Of a stretch of DNA of 64,000 bases, positions 56,361-64,000 are shown one piece after another. Origin of the DNA: Isoetes taiwanensis. Its lineage: Eukaryota > Streptophyta > Lycopodiopsida > Isoetales > Isoetaceae. The notes below the pieces were generated by a model that was not told the DNA's origin, did not search any database, and saw nothing but the letters and a program-made list of their open reading frames with translations. A program made the translations under genes and the position numbers. How positions within the stretch are numbered: the stretch's first letter is position 1; each line of letters begins with the position of its first letter. Location: contig JAJEKV010000004.1 of NCBI GenBank assembly GCA_021234155.1, positions 5,454,109 through 5,518,108 of the forward strand, read 5' to 3'.

Positions 56361-58567
56361 AGTAGAAAGAAACATGGCATTATGAGGCAATCACAATAAT
56401 ATGAAATATGGGCCCACAAATATAAGCTCATTCGACACTGATCAAACCCAGTAAGATTGCTTAACACTTTAGTACTTGTTCATAAGTTGGTAAGACATCG
56501 TACTGCCACAGAAATGGGATGTTTGGTAAATGCGCCTGTTGCCACTACTATTGCTGCTGCAGAATTATCAATCCATCTCCCTATAGCTTTAAGCTTTCGC
56601 ACCTCATCATCGCCGTATAGGCAGGTGAACCCAGGCTGTGGTACAAAATAAATGGATGTGTTGCTCCTTGTCCGCAGATCGTCCATCTTTTCTGCACTAA
56701 ATTTCTCCATTTTGCACCGCCTTTTTGCACAGCATTCATCTTTCCGGCTCTGACATTGGAATTTTCATAAAAGTTTTGTGTGTCAGACAAAGCCAAATTT
56801 GATATCGTGATTCTGCAGAGCATGAAAAGGGCATTTTCTAAGAGGATAATGACCGGATTCAGGCCGAAATTAGTCCCTTCTTGCCCAACTTTGGTTCTAG
56901 GCTTCTTAGATTTCGTAGATTCATAAAGCCCAACTTACTCTAAATTCCAAAATTGAATCTGTGCCAGGAACTTACAGGACAACATTGAAGAAAGATTTTG
57001 CGGAGTTGGGAAGAACACATACATATGCCATTGAAGAAAAAGAAAAATAAACGAGGGTTTGCCCCCCTAGGGGCAACCCAATTATATTCCGACAAACGGT
57101 CCTAATGCTTTGTTTCTAAAACTGTACTTTTGCATATTGATGCTGGATTCTGCAGACAGTCTCAAAAAGCCCCCAAATTAAACAAACCTTAACTCTGTAA
57201 CCACATTTATTCCACTTGGTTATTAAAAGCTTGAAACCACAGAGGAAAGCAGGGCACACCAGAAAGAAATGACGGACATTATGAAGTTTAGACTCAAACC
57301 TACCATAAAACGGGGGATGAAACTCTCTTGGGGCACAAATCCGGCAATAAACAAAGATTTGAAACAGATATTTGGATCAAATTCGGCAGTACCCGCATAG
57401 ATTGAAGAAGATTTGGGAAATAGAGGTAAAAAAAATAGGGTCTCGGAAAAAACAGGGCATTTTTTCTCTGATTATGCCTATGAAGACGGGGTTTTAAGAC
57501 CTGCTAACATAATTGTCGAAATGATTCATTTGGCTTTGGCTTCCTTCTGAATTGCATAAAAAAACTACAGGCAAGAAGTCTTACCTGCCATCTACCCGAC
57601 CTGTACATCCATTTGTTGCACATGAGCTTGAAAATTTGATGCTTTTGCAAGCTAAGATCATCACCTGAGCAAGATATCCATGAGTTGGGGCTTCAGCAAA
57701 GAATTTTGAGCTTATGGCCAAAGATAAAACATTAAATCAACCCAATGGGAAAGAAATTGTTACCGGAGGAATGATTAATCGAGCTTTGCCATTATGCTAG
57801 ACGTTCCTGCTTGGACCGAGGCTTCCTTCAACATAAGATGCCCCAAATTTTTGAGACAGGGATCCATTAAAGCGATTTTGGAACAACCGGATTAACTCTC
57901 TATAGCGCCTGCCATGTCTTTCTCTGCTTGTTCTTTCTCTGCGCCCTTCTTTTTCTTTTGCAAAATCCCTCTCTGCAACGTGAAGCAGGAACATGTCCCT
58001 TGGGGCAAAACCCACCTGGACTCAGCTTAAAAAAATCCACCGGACTCGCCATACCTACAATTTATTTACTAAAATCTGCCCCTGCAAGCCTGCCAATCCA
58101 ATTGCCCCCATGGCTACCATGCTCTGCCCGAGCCCATGATGTTTATTCCGCTTGTCGAACCATACAGTGTACCATAAGTACCTGCCAACAAAAAATAAAT
58201 AAAAACAGGTCGAAGGAATCAATCCTAGCTTTTTTTTCCCTTCCGGTGAAGCCATAGCCAGCCCAGGCCAGGAAGTTGAAAGGGGCAACGCAACAGATAT
58301 GAAAGCCAGGGGCCTGGAAGGCGACAGTTTCAACATCACCGGCGTCCATATTCACTTCAGAAGCCATGTCTGCAAGACAAAACCAGAGACGGGTTATGCA
58401 AATCACGAGGCAAGGCAAGATTTCAGCACCACAAACGAACCGGTGGAAGCATCACACGGTGTTCTAATCCCCAAGCACGCCCCACTCAGAGCCGGAATCG
58501 CGTGGAAGCATCTACCTCATCCATGGCGCTCACCAGCAATTGCAAGGCTCGTCCGCGACACCATCTC
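56361..58567. other. Largely unassigned sequence
   Basis: No gene can be supported. A reverse-strand open frame starting at 58367 (MASEVNMDAGDVETVAFQAP) could be a first exon, and 58015-57797 is a basic frame, but neither shows a known domain. At 57040-57079 there is a 35-bp copy of the GGGTTGCCCC-family right end (AACGAGGGTTTGCCCCCC). The rest shows no clear element. Confidence 0.4.
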
Positions 58568-58717
58568 GGATAGCGTTTGTGTAGCAGGCTGACCGAGCAT
58601 TTACAGGCAGCAGCCAGTTTTTAGCAGTCATCAGCATATGCTAGGTATATGCCAGCATATACTTGAATATGCCCACATACCCACATAAACGAGGGTTTGC
58701 CCCCCTAGGGGCAACCC
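58568..58717. repeat. Right-end copy of the GGGTTGCCCC family (second)
   Basis: It matches 55102-55266 apart from a 15-bp deletion near 58590. It ends AGGGGCAACCC and is followed by AAAAAGAAAAAG and then the uninterrupted host sequence that is split at 53101/53529. Confidence 0.6.
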
Positions 58718-58846
58718 AAAAAGAAAAAGAAAAGAACTTTAGTTTGATAGAAGCCAAGGAGTTTGCTATAGACTACCATTTAATGATCCAATTCTCTTCA
58801 ATTCTTATTGACCATAATGTATAAACCCGAGGGGGGTATTTTCCCG

Positions 58847-59488
58847 TGCGTAATCAACGGGAGGCTTAAATTACTACTAGTATTTTGGCACGTGGCATTT
58901 ATCTTCCATCTTTTCTCTGTTCTGGCGGAGCTAGGCTTGAATGATTTTCTCCGGCGGAGCTTCGCGAAGCACAGACAACCCTTTGAATGAACTTGCCCCT
59001 GTGTTTTTTTAGTGCCCCTGTCGCTGATCCGTCGCTGATCTTGAAGATTTTGAAGCGAAATCTTTGATCCGTTGCTGATCTTGAAGATTTTGAAGCAAAA
59101 TCTTCAGATGCACACATCCTTCAAATCTTGAAGCGAAATCTTAAAGCCAGATCTTGAAGCGAAACATACCTTGAAGCTGAGAAGGAGCCATAGCAAACAA
59201 ATGCATGCTCGGCCATAGCCGCAGAAGAATGCCATAGCCTATACTTTCTGCTCGACCATAGCCTATACTTTCTGCCATAGCCTGCTCGCCATAGCCGCAG
59301 AAGAACCCCATAGCCATAGAAGAACGCCTGCTCGCCATAGCCGCAGAAGAACGCCTGCTCGCCATAGCCGTAGAAGAACAGAGCAGCACAGAGCCACGGC
59401 GGCGCCACTCCACAATAGCGGAGGAACTTTTCCTCGTTTTAAAACACGCCGAATATAGGCGTAATTTAAGCCTCCCGTTGATTACGCA
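58847..59488. mobile_element. Short inverted-repeat DNA element with internal tandem repeats
   Basis: A perfect 28-bp inverted repeat bounds the unit: it begins TGCGTAATCAACGGGAGGC (58847) and ends in the exact complement at 59488. Similarity may continue imperfectly inward. The interior (642 bp total) has two direct-repeat series. One is CTGATCTTGAAGATTTTGAA and relatives at 59030-59160. The other has units around GCCATAGCCGCAGAAGAA at 59212-59375. No transposase coding is visible, so it is a non-autonomous element. No target duplication could be fixed. It ends about 780 bp upstream of the HLS1-like start codon. Confidence 0.65.
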
Positions 59489-60267
59489 TTTTAGATTATC
59501 TCATGCTCGCAAGTGCAATCTAATAGGTTTCTTGGCATCATCTTTGTTTCTTGACAACAATTGCAAGTATATTCTCCCAAATTCTTAGGTTGCACGTCCT
59601 TGTGCGATCGCTTACTTTTGTAGGAAAGTAGTTTATTGATCCCATCTTTCGTCATTGAAGCAAGCAAATGTATAGCAAATAGTAATGCAACCATAATAAA
59701 GCGGAAAATGGAACGTGACATCTACGTGTGTGCCATGTAGGTGTGTGAATAGGCAAGGTAGGTAAAGGGGGAGGATGTGACATGCTGGTGTTGGGAGAGG
59801 CAAAATTTGCGCCTGTCAGAATGCGGATGCGGATGGACTCCCGGATACACACAAACTGTGTGCCTGTCCCCTCCGTGCTCTCTCACCTCTTCTACTACTA
59901 CTAGTAGTAGTAGTCGATCCTCCCCAACTACAACTACAAATCGCATTGTTTTGCCTTTGCCTCGCAGTCCTGGCGGCGCCGCTGTAATCGCCGTCTAAAC
60001 TTCGATAAAACAATCCTTCTTGCCTGTTATCAGAAGTGGCATATCCTTGTTTTCTTGTCAGGTGCCTTGCTCTTGCGCCGCTGCCGCACAATTCCTCTTC
60101 TGATTCATCTCATATTCATCTTCATTGATGCCGCGATGTTATATATCATGATTTCTTCTGCCAGATCGCATTTAATCCTCGTACCCTAGGCATCCTTTTC
60201 ATTTTATTTTATCTTATAAATTTTGCTTTGCGTCCATTAATTTTGCTCTCTTCTTGTGCTCTTGGAG
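59489..60267 (+). promoter_or_regulatory. Upstream and promoter region of the HLS1-like gene
   Basis: Possible TATA boxes are TTATATATCA (60139-60148, about 120 bp before the ATG) and CTTATAAATTTT (about 60213, 45 bp before it). The former leaves room for a plausible leader. A perfect 22-bp palindrome made of CTA/TAG trinucleotides lies at 59892-59913. No transcription start can be seen. Confidence 0.35.
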
Positions 60268-61672
60268 ATGGGGTTTATGGGTCCCAATCTTAAAGAAGAT
60301 CAGCGGCGAGTGGTGGTCAGGCATTTTGAAGCAGATAAGGATTTGAAGGAAGTAGACGAAGTGGAGCGTCGATGTGAGGCCGGTCCCAGCGGTTCTATTT
60401 CTCTCTTTGCAGACTTATTGGGGGATCCACTCTGCAGGGTTCGTCATTTTCCGGCTTATTGTATGCTGGTGAGCGGTTTGGTTTTTATTTCGTGCTCGTA
60501 TAAAAAGCATGCCTGTTTTTGGTTATTAAGACGCGATTGTGGATAGGTAGCCGAGATCGACAAAGAAATTGTCGGAATGATCAGAGCAGGGGTGAAAGAG
60601 GTCGTATGCGGCAAAACAACCGCCTTGCTTCCTTGTGGAGAGAAGGTCGCAGAGGTTCCCGCTTATGCCAAAGTGGGTTACATTTTGGGGTTGAGAGTGT
60701 CTCCGTTTCACAGGTTAGATATAGTCTGTCTCGCATTTAACTTGATTTGCTGCGCCTCAACGGACTAGTCATTGTTTGTTTGTACGAAATGCAAAAAGTT
60801 CTAATATACCGCAGCGGCAATTTCGCAGGAGAATGGGCATTGGATTGAAGCTGGCAATGAAGGCGGAGGAATGGTGCAGGAATGAAGGCGCCCAATACGC
60901 GTACATGGCAACTGAGAAGGATAATGCAGCATCGCTCAATCTGTTTACCGAAAAGCTGGGATACAAAAGGATAAGAACTCCCAGCATTCTGGTACACCCG
61001 GTGTTCCAACACGGAGAATCTATCCCACCGAACGTGATCCTAAGGCAGCTCGGTGTAGAGGACGCCATAGCATTGTATAAATCCGTGATGGGCATGCTGC
61101 ATTTCTTTCCTAAAGACATAGAGTCCGTGATGGGGAGCGACTTATACGAGGGCACATGGGTGGCCACTTTGGAAGGAGGAGGAGAAAAAGGGTTGGGCGA
61201 TGGAATGGAAGGTAAGTCATGGGCCGTCCTCAGCATCTGGAAATGCAACCAAATTTTTAAGCTTCAGGTAGAAGGGGTTTCTTGGAAAACAAGAGCATTG
61301 GCTGCATTTTCTCGCTTCTTGGATCGTAGTCTGCCGTGGCTAAAGCTCGCATCCTTTCCCAATCTGTTCAGGCCTTTTGGAATGCAGTTCTTGTTCGGCC
61401 TGCATGCACAGGGAGATAAGGGATCGTTTCTCATCAATACCCTTTGCAGACACGCCAGAAACATTGCAAGAGCCCACAAGTGCCAGGTTGTGATGACCGA
61501 ATTGGGCTCAGGTGATCCCTTGCTCCAATCTATCCCCCATTGGAAAATCATGTCCGCAGATGAAGATCTGTGGTGCGTTAAAAGACTCAACTCCTCAAAA
61601 TTCGAGGATGCGCGTAACTGGTTGCATTCTTCAGAGGATTCGGTGCTGTTTGTAGATCCCAGAGACGTGTAG
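60268..61672 (+). CDS. HLS1: HOOKLESS1-like GNAT-type N-acetyltransferase, three exons
   Basis: Spliced product of 403 residues, the length of Arabidopsis HLS1. Exons: 60268-60468, 60547-60713, 60829-61672. Introns start GTGAGC and GTTAGA and end GTGGATAG and TTTCGCAG. Joining restores VSPFHR-R-MGIGLKL, the acetyl-CoA loop R-R-x-G-x-G at residues 123-128. The N-terminus holds EVERRCEAGPSGSISLFADL and DLLGDPLCR. The C-terminal half has HAHN-like RHARNIARAHKC, IPHWKIMSADEDLWCVKRL and ends FVDPRDV, all HLS1 family features. The ATG at 60268 is the first in frame; another at 60277 is possible. In Arabidopsis HLS1 acts in the nucleus in apical hook formation downstream of ethylene and in histone acetylation. 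No disabling changes are visible. An HLS1 homologue, not necessarily the orthologue of the hook gene. Confidence 0.95.
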
Positions 61673-63475
61673 ACATGAGTTTTTTTCCTTCTCGCAAGCA
61701 TTGGACACTGTTTTATTAGCTGGAAGTGAAGCTAAGTATGCAGCTATGGTGGACCCTGAGTGCCGGCGACTAATGGCGAATCGCCTCAAGAAAGCTCAAG
61801 ATCCCGGCTTTGATGCAACAACTATACAAGCCAAATCCTCTGCGCTGACAGTTGTTGGGGATTGGGCTTGGAATTGTATATGGCAGTAGCCAGGGCTTGC
61901 AATTTGACTTTGTTTTTCACGCCAAGATTTCTTGTTTTGTGTGTTGGTGGTGTCCTTCGAGCCCGTTTCGTCAAACTACTTAACTATCAATATCTCGCGA
62001 CAGACCTGGGACGGATCTCTTGCTTGGCATCGGCATCGAGACAAAAGAATTGAATTTCAAATTCAATTTCTGACCTCTCCTGTTTTAAAAAAAACCATCC
62101 AACCCCATGCAGGCTATCACCCAGCTTTACTCTCCACCAGACCAGACCAGACCAACTAATTAAATAGAACAACTTTGGTATTTTTATCTTGGGGAATCTT
62201 ACAGTTCCCTTTCTCTATCATATAGCCTTTATGAGATCTAGATGGATGCTAGGGCCATTTCGAATCTGCCCTAACTTTGGGACCACGAGGAATTTCAATA
62301 TCCATTATGGGTATTGGGTCTTACCAAATTACAGAAGCAGCACCTGCATTGACATCAACTTGTTTAGGGCCCTTGTTTAGTGATCATCTTTAATGCTGAA
62401 CATATCAACCAAAAAAGTTCTCTAGGATTTTTGTTGCCAACCAAAAACATCATTACATGATACATTCTTCTCAACTTTTCCACATTGATCTGGATAGCGT
62501 TGTATACTATAGAAGAGAAATAATTAAGAGGTTGGATTGAGTGGATTGACGTCATTTTTCAGGTACATCAATTGGAGTTAGTGCCATTTGCGTCCTCATT
62601 TATTTTAGTCATTTTCTCGAGCACATTTGAAAGCATTTAGATTCTGATTCTTGGCTTGCATCCTTGCATTGACGCTTTTTTTTTTCTCCCCTCATGTTCA
62701 ACAAACAAACATAGGGATCCCTAAGTGGTCTGCATTCAGTGTTGTGATTTTTGAGCATGGCCAAAGGATTGACGTCGACTTGTGCAATAAGACAATAATA
62801 GATCCTTTCTGTCTTGAACGATCGACGTGCCAATTGGCCAGATAGCAACATAGTATCGCATCCTTTATTGACATCAAGATTTGGTGGTGATTTGGATCTA
62901 GAATAATCTATTGGGACAATACAATGACCCAAGTTGAAGATTGAGTGACTAAATGACTTTACGTGATGTCATGAGACTTTTTTTTTTGGCCATTGGCTAG
63001 TGGCAAGACCTAAAATTACCCCCTAAAAACGTTGAGTTTAAAATTTGGTAGGTTTAGAAGACGCCCACAAGCAAGATCTAAAACCGGAGTAAAATCTGCT
63101 CTCCATCTACCCAAGCACATGAGAGATTGGCGAAGAGGGCTTTCCACTTGATTTTCGGTGAGGACTATATTTTTTGGGGTTAACTATTTTGATGTCAAGC
63201 ATCACCCCATCAAGGCTTATAATTATTCATCAATAAAACCAAGTGGCTTCAAGCTTATAAGTGCTTGTTGTGCAGAAACACGATTTATTCATGTTTACCA
63301 ATAGTCGTTTATTCCCAAATAGTGCAATAATCTTGGGGCTCGCAATTCAAGAATTCTCTTATTGGCTACATTTCCATAATGCAGAAATAAGATGTAGTAT
63401 TAGCTAAGGGCATTCTAATGTAAGGGGGTGGGGTGGGGATATAGGATATGCCATCTTCATTTGGGTACAAACTTA
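61673..63475. other. Downstream sequence without recognised genes
   Basis: This includes the probable 3' untranslated region of the HLS1-like gene just after 61672. A 62-codon frame at 61701-61889 has no known domain. No repeats with clear ends were found. Confidence 0.45.
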
Positions 63476-63690
63476 CTGGGTATAACATGTCAGTGTCCGA
63501 TATTTACTGGGCACTATTAAATGTCGGACACTGACATGTTATACCCAGCCTTAAATGGCAAAAAATCGGCTAAGTCCACGAAAACGCCGTGTATTTTTTT
63601 TGGGCGTGGCTATAACATGTCAAACACACGGATATACCACGGATATGCCCGTGGGTATAACATGTCAGTGTCCGATATTTACTGGGCACT
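63476..63690. repeat. Perfect 25-bp hairpin with a further direct copy
   Basis: Arms at 63476-63500 (CTGGGTATAACATGTCAGTG...) and 63524-63548 are exact complements separated by a 23-base loop. The sequence GGGTATAACATGTCAGTGTC and the loop start recur as a direct copy at about 63653-63690. TATAACATGTCA also occurs near 63610. The origin is unknown; it could be a foldback or miniature element. Confidence 0.8.
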
Positions 63691-64000
63691 TACTTAGAGC
63701 AGCAGCAGAACGTATGAGCAGCACTTACAGTACAAACGGAGATACGGCACGAGTTCAAAAATCGTGGTTGGCCATGGCCGTATGCCCATCCATCGTTATC
63801 GTCCAAGAGGATCATCATCAGGGTCGCTTTCCAACTTTCTCATTTTTTTATTAAAAGCGAGATTATTGTCGAAGCATTTAGTGAAGAATATATCTTGAGA
63901 AGCCATGATTGCCGCAGAACAGGGCCATCATTGATCCATTTTGCGCCTTCCTTCCCTTTTCACGCATGCATGCTGGCCCTCCATAACCTTTGCGATGTGG
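63691..64000. other. Unassigned window end
   Basis: No gene or element is recognised. The open frame crossing 63555-63854 covers the hairpin repeats and has no conserved motif. Confidence 0.4.

Noticed and set aside
56480-56823. AVQKGG peptide and CTTTTTGCACAGCA match to the 5333-9566 gene (near 6840)
   Set aside because: Only about 18-20 bp agree and the flanking translations do not, so chance is likely; not reported as a second copy.
58143-58418. Reverse-strand 91-codon frame with MASEVNMDAG start as the first exon of the LRR gene
   Set aside because: No signal peptide is predicted by eye and no domain links it to the LRR exon 2 kb away; it remains only an unassigned frame.
59121-59413. 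Reverse-strand frames with repeated AMASRRSS-type peptides
   Set aside because: They are translations of the tandem repeats inside the 58847-59488 inverted-repeat element.
60769-61248. 159-codon minus-strand frame
   Set aside because: It is the complement of HLS1-like exon 3, whose coding is clear on the plus strand.

Overview
The window looks like a repeat-dominated stretch of a large plant nuclear genome. Plant-type Ty1/copia and Ty3/gypsy retrotransposons, non-LTR (LINE) elements, a CACTA-type DNA transposon end and short inverted-repeat elements cover most of it. They are heavily mutated and nested in one another. One clear, intact host gene is present: a three-exon HOOKLESS1-like N-acetyltransferase at 60268-61672 (+), 403 residues. 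The element density, long LTRs and old decayed copies suggest a large-genome seed plant, perhaps a gymnosperm. That is an inference; nothing here fixes the species.

Layout. 1-905: LINE reverse-transcriptase relic (-). 905-5050: Ty1/copia relic (+), split by a solo LTR (2249-3824) with a TAGAC target duplication. 5333-9566 (-): a decayed multi-block gene of unknown family with zinc-finger-like and transposase-like blocks. 9660-12500: pyrimidine-rich non-coding DNA. 12510-15176: a long LTR carrying a LINE 3' end. 15235-17930: 5'-truncated copia element with intact polypurine tract and 3' LTR. 18190-18720: inverted copy of the G-box LTR family.

20043-30855 is a layered Ty3/gypsy element. It has a truncated LTR, a tRNA-iMet primer binding site, gag, protease and reverse transcriptase. 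A reverse LINE 5' fragment and a CACTA terminus interrupt its gag. A second LINE with a 14-bp target duplication interrupts its protease. Inside that LINE sits a tandem pair of an unclassified element (22868-28960) with a terminal hairpin and no visible target duplication. 30856-31409 is the LTR of a further element (-). 31800-34081 is another G-box-family LTR, and 34100-35251 (-) is an unrecognised broken ORF.

35986-43190 holds a chromovirus fragment (-) between direct repeats, a CACATG microsatellite, and a long coiled-coil ORF (-) split by a second solo LTR (41328-43002, GCACA duplication). 43195-52380 is a further gypsy element whose gag and protease are separated by another gypsy element (46991-51305). 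That inner element has a truncated 5' LTR, an unrecognised acidic ORF where protease and reverse transcriptase should be, an integrase, and a full 3' LTR. 53100-59490 contains short inverted-repeat DNA elements, a hexanucleotide repeat, tRNA-like relics and an orphan leucine-rich-repeat receptor exon. The HLS1-like gene and mostly unassigned sequence complete the window, with a 25-bp perfect hairpin near 63.5 kb.

The pieces do not act as one pathway: the story is successive insertion, deletion and decay around one host gene. The best candidates for undescribed biology are the tandem 22868-28960 element, the 5333-9566 gene, and the coiled-coil ORF element that shares its 3' end with a chromovirus.
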